The notes under the pieces are model-generated. The model was not told where the DNA came from and ran no database searches. It saw only the letters and a list, made by a program, of their open reading frames with translations. This document shows positions 50,130-58,749 of a stretch of DNA of 64,000 nucleotides, one piece after another. Origin of the DNA: Bacillota bacterium (GTDB taxonomy: Bacteria > Bacillota > Clostridia > Christensenellales > Aristaeellaceae); assembly GCA_023411395.1 (NCBI GenBank), contig JAEYOV010000002.1, positions 1 to 64,000 of the forward strand, read 5' to 3'. Every line of letters begins with the position of its first letter. The stretch's first letter is position 1. The translations under genes were made by a program, and so were the position numbers.

Positions 50130-51305
50130 ATGAAGAAGGTGCTGTCCGTTTTGCTGGCACTGGTGCTTTGCCTGGGCATGGTATCTGTTGCCGGCGCCGA
50201 GGAAAAGGTCACATTGGTGGTTTGGGAATCCACCAACGGCCCTGATCAGTGGCTGCAAAATGCCGGTGAAGCCTTTACGGCTCTTCACCCCAATGTCACC
50301 ATTGAGTACGTGAACATGGAACTTGGCGACAGCTCCGGGCAGATCGCTCTGGACGGCCCCGCAGGCATCGGCCCCGATCTTTTTGCCGCGCCCCATGACA
50401 AGCTGGGCGAGCTGGTATCCGGCGGCCATGTGGCCCAGGTACCCAATGCCGAAGAAATCGCCGCCATGGTGCTGGGCGGCTGTGCCGACGCCGTTACCTA
50501 CGACGGAGTCATGTATGGCTATCCCACAGCATCCGAGACCTATGCCCTGTACTACAACAAGGACATCGTTCCCACACCGCCGGCCACGTGGGAAGAATTG
50601 GTTCAGTTCTGCGAAACATACAATGCCGCCAACCCCGGCAAGTATGGCTTCATGATGGACGTGACCAGCGTTTACTACACCATCCTGTTCACCACCGGCG
50701 GGGCCAACCGCCTCTTTGGCGAAGGCGGAACGGACATTACCTCCACCTATCTGAATTCGGAGGAGGCCATCAAAGGCATGACCTTCTTCCAAAGCCTGCG
50801 CAAGATCCTGGATGCGCCGGCCGCCGACCTGACCACCGCGCTTTGCGACGCGGCCTTCAAGGATGGCACCGCCGCCATGCATATCTCCGGCCCCTGGAAC
50901 GTCGCCCCCTTCATAGAATCCGGTGTGAATTTCGGCGTGGCTCCCATCCCCGCGCTGCCCGGCGAAGCAACGCCTCCGGCCACCTTCTCCGGCACACGCG
51001 GCATGTTCGTCAGCGCCTATTCCGAGCATCAGGAGGAGGCCGCCCAGTTTGCGCAATTCCTGCTCACCCCCGAAATGCAGGCCCTGCGCTTCCAAATTAC
51101 CGGCGCCATGCCCTCCACGCCCATCACCGTGGAAAGCCCCTACATGGATGGTTTCCTGGGCCAGATGAACTATGCTTTCCCCATGCCTTCCATCCCGCAG
51201 ATGGGCAAGTTCTGGGATGCCGCCGGCGCGGCCAGCCAGAACATCTGGAATGGCGCCGATGTGAAGGCGGAATTGGATGCCGCCGACGCCGCCATCCTGC
51301 AATAA
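50130..51305 (+). CDS. ganS: Galacto-oligosaccharide-binding protein (MalE type)
   Basis: A 391-residue extracytoplasmic solute-binding protein of the maltose/galacto-oligosaccharide cluster. A signal peptide (KKVLSVLLALVLCLGMVSV) ends near VAGAEEK; no canonical lipobox is present, since the only cysteine is mid-core and not preceded by a small residue. Binding-fold landmarks are LVVWESTNGPDQW, GPDLFAAPHDKLGEL and AMHISGPWNVAPF. It delivers sugar to the two permeases encoded next. The ganS symbol is by analogy with the Bacillus subtilis ganSPQAB operon, based on the GH53 and beta-galactosidase partners. CAGGAGGTG is a strong ribosome binding site. Confidence 0.85.
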   Translation: MKKVLSVLLALVLCLGMVSVAGAEEKVTLVVWESTNGPDQWLQNAGEAFTALHPNVTIEYVNMELGDSSGQIALDGPAGIGPDLFAAPHDKLGELVSGGHVAQVPNAEEIAAMVLGGCADAVTYDGVMYGYPTASETYALYYNKDIVPTPPATWEELVQFCETYNAANPGKYGFMMDVTSVYYTILFTTGGANRLFGEGGTDITSTYLNSEEAIKGMTFFQSLRKILDAPAADLTTALCDAAFKDGTAAMHISGPWNVAPFIESGVNFGVAPIPALPGEATPPATFSGTRGMFVSAYSEHQEEAAQFAQFLLTPEMQALRFQITGAMPSTPITVESPYMDGFLGQMNYAFPMPSIPQMGKFWDAAGAASQNIWNGADVKAELDAADAAILQ

Positions 51306-51381
51306 CGGCCTTGAACCCAAAACATTTGGGGGCACGTAAACAGCGTGCCCCCTGCTTGTATCCACTCCGGGAGGTGGTTTT

Positions 51382-52713
51382 TTGACCGCTCTTTCGCTTG
51401 ATCATCGCCATACCGATATGGGGAAGGTCACGCTGGCCTCATGCCTGTTCATGGGTCTTGGCCACATCGTGTACCTGAAGCAGCATATCAAGGGCATCCT
51501 GTTTGCCATGGTAGAGATCCTGTTTATAACCCAAATACCTGCCGTCGTTCAAAGGGTTCAGAACCTGATCACCCTGGGCAATGTGCCTGGGAACGAAGGC
51601 AACGTACAAAAATTGCATTCCATCTTCATGCTCATTGACGGCGTCATCGTTTTGGCTGCCGTGGCGCTGTTCCTGCTGTTTTATTTCATTTCTGTCAAAA
51701 GTGCCCGGGCGGCTTACCGCACGGCATGCACCGCAGGCAATCTGACTGAGAACCGAAAAATCCTTGCAGGCATGGCGGAAAAGGCGTTTCCGCTGACTGC
51801 GCTGACCCCGGCGGTGGTATTGCTTGTTTTTTTTGTCATGGTGCCTCTGCTTTTTTCGGCGCTGGTGGCTTTCACCAACTATTCCATGCCGGAACATATC
51901 CCGCCCAAAAATCTGTCCCAATGGGTAGGGCTTAATAATTTCGCCGCCATGTTTGGCGGGGACGCCGCCTGGACGGGTGCGCTGGGCCGTGTTGCGCTGT
52001 GGACGCTTATATGGGCCGTGCTGGCGACCTTCACCTGCTATGCCGGGGGCATGATCATGGCGGTGCTTTTGCACGACCGCCGCATCCGCCTGGCGCCCGT
52101 ATTCCGGGCCATCTTCATCCTGCCTTACGCGGTGCCCGGCGTGGTGAGCATGCTGGTGTGGAAGAACCTGCTCAACGGTTCCTTCGGTACCATCAACAAA
52201 ACGCTGCTGCATCTTGGCATTATCGGCAAAATGAGCGATATCCCCTGGCTGTCTGACCCGATGCTTGCCCGCGCCACCCTGATCATCATCAATCTTTGGG
52301 CGGGCTTCCCGTATTTCATGATGCTGACTACCGGGGCCATGACGGCCATTTCCGAGCACATATTTGAGGCTGCCGCCATTGACGGCGCCAGCCGCTTTCA
52401 GGTATTCCGCCATGTGACGCTGCCCACGGTGGTGTATCAAACACTGCCCTTGATCATCATGAGCTTCACCCACAACATCAACAACTTTGGCGCGATCTTC
52501 TTCCTGACGGGCGGCAATCCCGTGGCGCCGGATTCCACGACAACAAGCGCCTTTGCCACCGACATCATTGTGACCTGGATCTACAAGCTGACCATCACGC
52601 TGCAAAAGTACAATTTTGCTTCTGTGCTGGCTATCATGGTGTTTTTGATACTGGCGCCCTTTGCCATTTTCAACTTTATGCGCACCAAGGCGTTCAAGGA
52701 GGGTGATCTGTGA
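51382..52713 (+). CDS. ganP: Sugar ABC transporter permease, MalF/GanP type
   Basis: A 443-residue membrane subunit with about eight hydrophobic segments, including two in an N-terminal extension (residues 20-115) usual for the MalF subfamily. The cytoplasmic coupling motif EAAAIDGASRFQVFRHVTLP contacts the ATPase. FLTGGNPVAPDSTTTSAFATD is typical of oligosaccharide permeases. The start is TTG at 51382, selected because GGGAGG lies eight bases upstream. Works with the next gene; no ATPase gene is in the operon, so a shared MsmX-type ATPase elsewhere is expected. Confidence 0.88.
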   Translation: MTALSLDHRHTDMGKVTLASCLFMGLGHIVYLKQHIKGILFAMVEILFITQIPAVVQRVQNLITLGNVPGNEGNVQKLHSIFMLIDGVIVLAAVALFLLFYFISVKSARAAYRTACTAGNLTENRKILAGMAEKAFPLTALTPAVVLLVFFVMVPLLFSALVAFTNYSMPEHIPPKNLSQWVGLNNFAAMFGGDAAWTGALGRVALWTLIWAVLATFTCYAGGMIMAVLLHDRRIRLAPVFRAIFILPYAVPGVVSMLVWKNLLNGSFGTINKTLLHLGIIGKMSDIPWLSDPMLARATLIIINLWAGFPYFMMLTTGAMTAISEHIFEAAAIDGASRFQVFRHVTLPTVVYQTLPLIIMSFTHNINNFGAIFFLTGGNPVAPDSTTTSAFATDIIVTWIYKLTITLQKYNFASVLAIMVFLILAPFAIFNFMRTKAFKEGDL

Positions 52714-53576
52714 TGATACGCTCCCAGCGCTCCGCTGCCAGTTACCGCTTTTTCAATGGCTTGAACATAGGCATCATTTATTTCGTGCTGGCAATTGTCG
52801 CCTTTTTTGTGATCTATCCCATGGTGTATATCCTGTCCGCGGCGGTAACCCCGGGCAATACCATTTCGGTCAATAACGTGCTGCCCTTTTCCGAAGGCTT
52901 CACCTGGGGCCACTTCAACCATCTTTTCACCAACACGAATTACTTGTTATGGTTCCGCAATACGCTGATTATCGCCCTGGGTACTTCCTTATGCACGGTG
53001 GTGGTGTCATCCCTGGCGGCCTATGCCTTTTCCCGTTTCCGCTTCACCTTCAAGCGCAGCCTCATGGTATCCCTGCTCATATTGCAAATCTTTCCTTCCT
53101 TTGTGGGCATGATCGCCATGTACATCATCCTTTTGCGCATTGGCGGGCTGGACACGCTCTGGGGATTGGTATTGGTCTATGTGGCCGGGAACACGCCCTA
53201 CAACACCTGGCTTGTCAAAAGCTATATGGATACCTTGCCCAGGAGCATGGATGAGGCGGCCCGTATTGACGGGGCCAGCAATCTGTATACCTTTGTGAAA
53301 ATTATTTTGCCTATGGCAAAGCCTATCATTGTTTTTCTGGCAATCGTCAGCTTCACGGGCCCCTGGATGGACTTCATCTTCCCCAAGATGGTGCTGCGTT
53401 CGCCCAAAATGCAGACGCTGGCATTGGGCCTGTTTGCCATGGTCACCGACAAGAAAAACGAGTTCACCAACTTTGCCGCCGGAGCGCTGCTGGTGGCGGT
53501 GCCCTTCATTGCGTTTTTCCTGGCGGGGCAAAAGGTGATGGTCATGTCCCTGGGCAGCGCGGCAGTCAAAGAATAA
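52713..53576 (+). CDS. ganQ: Sugar ABC transporter permease, MalG/GanQ type
   Basis: A 287-residue membrane subunit with six hydrophobic segments. The coupling motif DEAARIDGASNLYTFVKII is intact, and the C-terminal VMVMSLGSAAVKE matches MalG ends, which reach towards the ATPase. ATG at 52713 shares one base with the upstream stop and has AAGGAGGG nine bases before; GTG at 52710 is the alternative. Forms the membrane pore with the MalF-type protein. Confidence 0.9.
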   Translation: MIRSQRSAASYRFFNGLNIGIIYFVLAIVAFFVIYPMVYILSAAVTPGNTISVNNVLPFSEGFTWGHFNHLFTNTNYLLWFRNTLIIALGTSLCTVVVSSLAAYAFSRFRFTFKRSLMVSLLILQIFPSFVGMIAMYIILLRIGGLDTLWGLVLVYVAGNTPYNTWLVKSYMDTLPRSMDEAARIDGASNLYTFVKIILPMAKPIIVFLAIVSFTGPWMDFIFPKMVLRSPKMQTLALGLFAMVTDKKNEFTNFAAGALLVAVPFIAFFLAGQKVMVMSLGSAAVKE

Positions 53577-53594
53577 ACGGGAGGTTTATCCCTT

Positions 53595-55841
53595 ATGGCA
53601 TATACCCTCCGCCCGGCGCGCACCGGGCGCTATTTTCTCCTGGGTGAAAAATTCTCGGGGCAAAGCCCTGACGGGCACTCCCTGGCCTGGACAAACGCTT
53701 CGCTTACAGTGGACGGGAAGCCGTTTTTCGGTATCGCAGGTGAAATTCATTATAGCCGTTTGGATAAAAGCCGGTGGGAAGACGCGCTGCGCAAAATGAA
53801 GGCCTGCGGTGTCAATGTGGTATCCACCTATATATTCTGGATCCATCATGAGGAGGTGCGGGGCCGGTTCGACTTTTCCGGCCGGAGGGATTTGCGGCAC
53901 TTTGTCAAGCTGTGCGGGGAGCTGGGCTTTTATGTCATCCTCCGCCTGGGGCCCTTCAACCATGGGGAGGTGCGTAACGGCGGCATACCCGACTGGGTAT
54001 ATGGCATGCCATTTGAGCCGCGTTCCACGGCTCCTGGTTTCCTGCGCCTGGTAAAGAAGCTGTACGCGCAGATCGCCAGGCAAGTGCAGGGCCAGTTGTT
54101 TAAGGATGGCGGGCCTGTGATCGCTTCGCAATTGGATAACGAATATATGCACTCCGCCGCGCTGTGGGAGGATACGAGGGGCACCACCAACGAGTACGTC
54201 AACAGCAGCGGCGAGGGGGATGATTATCTCCTGGCGCTGAAAAGGCTTTGTATGGAAGCCGGCCTAGATGTTCCCTTCTACACCTGCACCGCCTGGGGCG
54301 GCGCCGCGGCGCCCCAAGCGGAATGCGTGCCGCTGTGGGGCGGGTATCCTTACGCTCCCTGGCTGATCACGCCTGAAACGCCGGATCATCCGGCTACGGA
54401 GGAATATCTATACCGGGACAGCCGCCATGAAAACTGCCGCCGCTATCATAGCTTTGACCCTAAGTATCCCCCGGCGGATATGCCCTTCGCCTGCTGCGAA
54501 ATGGGAGGCGGCATGCAGGTAAGCTATGCCTACCGCTTTCAAGTAGACCCCCGCAGCGTGGATGCCCTGGCAAACGTAAAGGTGGGCTCCGGCTGCAATT
54601 TCGTAGGCTACTACATGTTCTGCGGCGGAACCAATCCCACGGGGAAGAAGACACGCTTCCTGCATGAACTCTGGTGCCCAAAGCTTTCCTACGATTATCA
54701 GGCGCCGGTGGGGGAATTCGGGCAGCTTCGGGAATCCTACCGCCGCCTGCGGCTGCTGCACGGCACGCTGAACACGTTTGGACACCTTTTATGCGGCTTG
54801 GAAACCTCTCTTCCGGAGGATGCCGGTCAATTGGCGGCGGCGGATACTTCAAAGCTGCGCTACGCCGCCCGCAGGAATGAATCGGTAGGCTTCCTGTTCC
54901 TGAACAATTTTCAGGATCATGCCGATATGCGGGACAAGACGGATATCGTGTTTGAACTGGATACGGATCAGGGAAGAATCCGCATTCCGCAAGAAGGCAG
55001 CCTGAACCTGAAAGCAGGGGAAAGCTGCGTGTTGCCCTTTGGCCTTCAGGTGCTGGGTGATACCCTTGCTTATGCCACAGTGCAGCCGGTATACATACTG
55101 AAAAATGAAGCAGGGGAACAATGGTTCTGCTTCCGCCCGGAGGGTATGATGGGCGAAATAGTCTTTGCCGGCGGCGGTAAGCTCACATTTGGCAATGAGG
55201 ACATACAGTCCCTGGCACTGCGTTTGCCCGCCGGCAATTTACAAGTGGTCTGTTTTAGCCGCAAGGCTGCCCTGGGCTTGCAGCAGATAACGCTTCACGG
55301 CGTGTCCCGCACACTCTGGTCTGACGCTGCCGTGACCGTCGATCATGACGGCCTTCTGGTGGAATCGGAAAAGGAAGAGGCTGAAATGAAACTGTGGCCG
55401 CCTGTAAAGGGAGCGGAAAATCTTTCGCCGGACGGCTCACATTCCATCCACCAGGTATCCTTTTCTCAGCCTTGCATTTCTGTGAGCTTGCGCAGCCTGT
55501 CGGACACCCGGCATCTATTGACGGTTCCCAAAGGCAGCCTGGACGGTATCCATGACATACGCCTGCGCATAGCGTACGAGGGTGACGCTGCGCAGCTCTT
55601 TCTGAACGGAGAATTGCTTGCCGACCATTTTCATAATGGCGAAGTGTGGGAGATCGGTTTGAAGGAGCTTGCGCATAAGTGTTTGGGCAAGCAGCTGGCG
55701 CTACACATCGTTCCCCAAAAGACGGGTGTGCGCGTATTGCGGGATGTCATGGCGGCCATTACGGAAACGGTAGCCGGGCAGCACGCCCGCCTGGTTTCGG
55801 TGGAAGCAAAGGCTGTATGCCGGCAATGGGTTGTGTTGTGA
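53595..55841 (+). CDS. GH35-type beta-galactosidase, divergent
   Basis: A 748-residue enzyme with a family 35 TIM barrel at the N-terminus: GEIHYSRLDKSRWEDALRKM, VNVVSTYIFWIHHE and FYVILRLGPFNHGEVRNGG are clear family landmarks. The acid/base glutamate is in QLDNEYM (about 183), where most GH35 enzymes have ENEYG, and the nucleophile is probably Glu302 in CCEMGGGMQ rather than the usual TEFW-type context. Later beta domains (about 400-748) include a jelly-roll end. No signal peptide, so it cleaves galacto-oligosaccharides inside the cell after uptake by the ABC transporter encoded just before. GGGAGGTTTATCCC precedes the ATG. Confidence 0.82.
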   Translation: MAYTLRPARTGRYFLLGEKFSGQSPDGHSLAWTNASLTVDGKPFFGIAGEIHYSRLDKSRWEDALRKMKACGVNVVSTYIFWIHHEEVRGRFDFSGRRDLRHFVKLCGELGFYVILRLGPFNHGEVRNGGIPDWVYGMPFEPRSTAPGFLRLVKKLYAQIARQVQGQLFKDGGPVIASQLDNEYMHSAALWEDTRGTTNEYVNSSGEGDDYLLALKRLCMEAGLDVPFYTCTAWGGAAAPQAECVPLWGGYPYAPWLITPETPDHPATEEYLYRDSRHENCRRYHSFDPKYPPADMPFACCEMGGGMQVSYAYRFQVDPRSVDALANVKVGSGCNFVGYYMFCGGTNPTGKKTRFLHELWCPKLSYDYQAPVGEFGQLRESYRRLRLLHGTLNTFGHLLCGLETSLPEDAGQLAAADTSKLRYAARRNESVGFLFLNNFQDHADMRDKTDIVFELDTDQGRIRIPQEGSLNLKAGESCVLPFGLQVLGDTLAYATVQPVYILKNEAGEQWFCFRPEGMMGEIVFAGGGKLTFGNEDIQSLALRLPAGNLQVVCFSRKAALGLQQITLHGVSRTLWSDAAVTVDHDGLLVESEKEEAEMKLWPPVKGAENLSPDGSHSIHQVSFSQPCISVSLRSLSDTRHLLTVPKGSLDGIHDIRLRIAYEGDAAQLFLNGELLADHFHNGEVWEIGLKELAHKCLGKQLALHIVPQKTGVRVLRDVMAAITETVAGQHARLVSVEAKAVCRQWVVL

Positions 55842-55855
55842 AGGGAGGAGTATGG

Positions 55856-57772
55856 ATGAAGCGGTTACTGCTGGTGCTGCTTTCGGGCTTGCTTTTGCTG
55901 CCCGGCCTGGCCTTATGTGAGCCGGCCGGCCCGCAGGCGGCGGACATCTTTGTAAAACAGGTGGAAGGCTTGCGGGAAGACTTCATTTTCGGCGCGGACA
56001 TTTCCAGCCTGCCGGCCTTGGAAAAAAGCGGCGTGACCTTTCAGGATGAGGCGGGGAATCCGGCGGAATTGGTGCCGCTTTTGGCCCAAGGCGGATTCAA
56101 TTATGTGCGGGTCCGCATCTGGAACGACCCTTTTGACGGGCAGGGCCGGGGATACGGTGGCGGAAACTGCAATGTGGATACCGCTATGGATATCGGAAAA
56201 CGGGCCACGGCAAGCGGCATGAAGCTGCTGGTGGATTTCCACTATTCCGATTTCTGGGCCGACCCCAAAAAGCAGCAGGCGCCCAAGGCGTGGGCGGGGA
56301 TGGATATCGGGGCGAAGGCCAGAGCCCTGCATGATTTTACGTATGATGCTCTTGCCCGGATGAAGGAAGAGGGCATCGACATCGGCATGGTGCAAATCGG
56401 CAACGAGACGGATACCATGCTCTGCGGCGAAAACAACTGGATCAGGATCGCGCAGCTTTTGAACGCGGGCAGCGCGGCGGTGCGGGAGATTGATCCCGGT
56501 ATCCTGGTAGCTGTGCATTTTTCCCAGCCGGTTCTCCGGTACGCGCAGATACTGAACGCCAGGAAGGTGGATTACGATGTATATGCCACCTCCTATTATT
56601 CCTACTGGCACGGTACCACGGAAAACCTGACCAGGGTGCTGTCGGAGATCGTGGCAACATATGGCAAGCAGGTGGTGGTTGCGGAAACGGCCTACCTGTA
56701 CACCGTGGAAAATGGCGACGAGCATCCAAATTCCTGTCCGGCGGATGGCACTACCCTTCGTTATGCAACCACCGTGCAAGGCCAGGCCAATGCCCTGCGG
56801 GAGCTTGTGGCTGCGGTGCAGGCGGTGGGGGAAAAGGCGCTGGGCGTTTTCTACTGGGAGCCTGCCTGGCTGCCTGTTCCGGTAAAAGGGAAGGAATCCC
56901 AAAGTGCCTTGTGGGAAAAGTTCGGCTCAGGCTGGGCCTCCTCCTATGCCGGTTCCTATGATCCCAATGACGCGGGATTGTACTTTGGCGGAAGCTCCTG
57001 GGACAATCAGGCGCTGTTTGATTTCACGGGAAAGCCGCTGCCAACGCTTCGGATTTTTGAATACATCCGTACCGGCGCTACCGCCCAGCGCAAAGTGGAC
57101 AGCTACGAGAACCCGCATACGCTGTGCTACATTGACGACGGCGTGGTATTGCCGGGCACGGTGAACGCGCTTTACAATGACGGTACTTTGGAGGCGGTTC
57201 CTGTTGCCTGGAACGCTTCGCAGCTGGAAGCCGCCATATCGGCGGGTCTGGGGGAATATGTCATCGGCGGCGTGGCGGCCGGAACGCCGGTGCTGTGCTT
57301 CCTTCGGATCACGGCGCAGAACTTTTTGCAAAATCCCGGCTTTGAAGAAGAGGATATGTCCATGTGGGAGCTTCAAGGCTTTGAGGGGATCCGGCAGGAA
57401 CTGGAGCGCCGCAGCAGCGTCAACGACATCAAATCAGGGGAATACCTGCTCCATTTTTACAGTACCGGCAAAGCTGGCTTTACCGCTCAGCAGACGGTGA
57501 CGGGCCTTCGGGAAGGGGAGTACGACTTCAGCCTGTACATTCACGGCGGGAATGTGGCGGAGCAGGATATGTACATCTATGCCGTGGTGGACGGGCAGGT
57601 GGTAGCCACCGCGCCCATGAAGGTCACCAAGTGGCAGGAATGGGAAAACCCCATGCTTCGCAACATTCCTGTGAAGCACGGGGAAATCACGGTGGGTGCT
57701 TATGTCTCCTGCGAGGGCAGCGGGCCCTGGGGCAAGCTGGATGATTTTCTTTTGAACCTGTCCAGAAAGTGA
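55856..57772 (+). CDS. Secreted GH53 endo-beta-1,4-galactanase
   Basis: A 638-residue exported enzyme. Signal peptide residues 1-25 (MKRLLLVLLSGLLLLPG). GH53 barrel about 45-400: DFIFGADISSLPALEKSG, VRVRIWNDPFD, LLVDFHYSDFWADPKKQQ, the acid/base in VQIGNETD (Glu184) and the nucleophile in VVVAETAYLYT (Glu277). A Big_4-like Ig domain follows (about 420-490), and the last 150 residues (NPGFEEEDMSMWEL to WGKLDDFLLNLSRK) resemble CBM61, a beta-1,4-galactan-binding module often attached to GH53. Cuts type I galactan outside the cell to oligosaccharides for the transporter. GGGAGGAG is the ribosome binding site. Last gene of the operon. Confidence 0.9.
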   Translation: MKRLLLVLLSGLLLLPGLALCEPAGPQAADIFVKQVEGLREDFIFGADISSLPALEKSGVTFQDEAGNPAELVPLLAQGGFNYVRVRIWNDPFDGQGRGYGGGNCNVDTAMDIGKRATASGMKLLVDFHYSDFWADPKKQQAPKAWAGMDIGAKARALHDFTYDALARMKEEGIDIGMVQIGNETDTMLCGENNWIRIAQLLNAGSAAVREIDPGILVAVHFSQPVLRYAQILNARKVDYDVYATSYYSYWHGTTENLTRVLSEIVATYGKQVVVAETAYLYTVENGDEHPNSCPADGTTLRYATTVQGQANALRELVAAVQAVGEKALGVFYWEPAWLPVPVKGKESQSALWEKFGSGWASSYAGSYDPNDAGLYFGGSSWDNQALFDFTGKPLPTLRIFEYIRTGATAQRKVDSYENPHTLCYIDDGVVLPGTVNALYNDGTLEAVPVAWNASQLEAAISAGLGEYVIGGVAAGTPVLCFLRITAQNFLQNPGFEEEDMSMWELQGFEGIRQELERRSSVNDIKSGEYLLHFYSTGKAGFTAQQTVTGLREGEYDFSLYIHGGNVAEQDMYIYAVVDGQVVATAPMKVTKWQEWENPMLRNIPVKHGEITVGAYVSCEGSGPWGKLDDFLLNLSRK

Positions 57773-57775
57773 TTG

Positions 57776-57809
57776 GCAAGGTGAAATCCACCACGTAAAT
57801 ATACCTTGC
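57776..57809 (+). terminator. Weak hairpin after the galactan operon
   Basis: GCAAGGT and ACCTTGC separated by a 20-base loop, between convergent genes. No T-run. Low-strength candidate only. Confidence 0.25.
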
Positions 57810-57837
57810 ATGTGCCGTTTGTGACCGGAGCTGTATT

Positions 57838-58737
57838 TCAAGCACGTTCCTTGATCATATCGCCTTCGCCGGGCTTGCCCATCAGCAGCGGGGACGCCGG
57901 GTCGTGATTGCTTGCGGAGCTTTTTAGTGCCCCGCTGCTGTAATTGGCGTAGCAGTATGTACAGCCGTTTTTGCAGGTGTTGTACATGCCGATATCAACG
58001 CTGGCGGCACACCCGCAAGCCGGCCGCTGGTTTTTATCCCTGGGTACCTTTATGGGATGCCCGCGCAGCCGCTCTATCAGGCTGCCGTCGATACATCTTG
58101 CATGGCCGATGCCGTATGCCTGAAGGTCGATCTCCTCGGCGCAGGTTTCAATTGTCATCCCGAAACCGTGAGCGGTTTTCGCCAGGGGTTCAGCCAATTT
58201 TCGTTTGGCTTCATCGTTCAATTCCACAAGGCCGATGTCTTTGAGATTGCTTGCCGTACTGCGGTATTGATCCAGAAAGCTGATGACGCACTTGCCTGTA
58301 TATCCCTTCAGCCGCTTGGCAATCCCATGGAAATACTCCAGATGGTAGTCCATGGTGTATTTTGCGCTGAGCAAAATCGGGTCGTAGCGCCAGATGACCT
58401 TTTCCGGGCCGATTTTGCCGGCCAGCCGCTGGAACGTGGGGATCATTTCGTTGCTTTTTGAGAGGACATTTGGCTCCATATCTTTTCCATAGGAAGTCAA
58501 AGTGAACTGAAAATAGCAGGTATATGCCTCAAGTTCATTGAGCCTGTCCATCATGGGCGCGGGGTTCTTTGTCCAGAACACAATGCCGTCTACCGCATCG
58601 GGGGAGAGGCTGATTTTTGAAACCTGATGGAAGCGCATGGGATTGCGCGTTAAAACAAATCCCTCCCTGATTCTTTGATAGAACCAATCGGGATAGCAGG
58701 CCGGGATATCGGTGCGGCGGCTTGCGCTTACAATCAT
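57838..58737 (-). CDS. DUF1848 family cysteine-motif protein
   Basis: A 299-residue protein of the DUF1848 family. SASRRTDIPACYPDWFYQRI at the start and IVFWTKNPAPM near residue 53 are typical, and the C-terminal ACGCAASVDIG..NTCKNGCTYCYAN carries six cysteines that may bind an iron-sulfur cluster or zinc. The overall fold has been compared with radical-SAM-like TIM barrels, but the function is unknown. GTAGCAAT-type weak signals precede the ATG at 58737; the next gene upstream ends 12 bases away, so the two may share a transcript. Convergent with the galactanase gene. Confidence 0.8.
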   Translation of the reverse strand: MIVSASRRTDIPACYPDWFYQRIREGFVLTRNPMRFHQVSKISLSPDAVDGIVFWTKNPAPMMDRLNELEAYTCYFQFTLTSYGKDMEPNVLSKSNEMIPTFQRLAGKIGPEKVIWRYDPILLSAKYTMDYHLEYFHGIAKRLKGYTGKCVISFLDQYRSTASNLKDIGLVELNDEAKRKLAEPLAKTAHGFGMTIETCAEEIDLQAYGIGHARCIDGSLIERLRGHPIKVPRDKNQRPACGCAASVDIGMYNTCKNGCTYCYANYSSGALKSSASNHDPASPLLMGKPGEGDMIKERA

Positions 58738-58749
58738 GGCGGTTTTAAA

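Noticed and set aside
50103..51365. Long open frame of about 420 codons on the minus strand across the binding-protein gene
   Set aside because: It is the mirror of a G+C-rich real gene with strong third-position bias. It lacks a ribosome binding site, and its product has a low-complexity His/Gly-rich composition.
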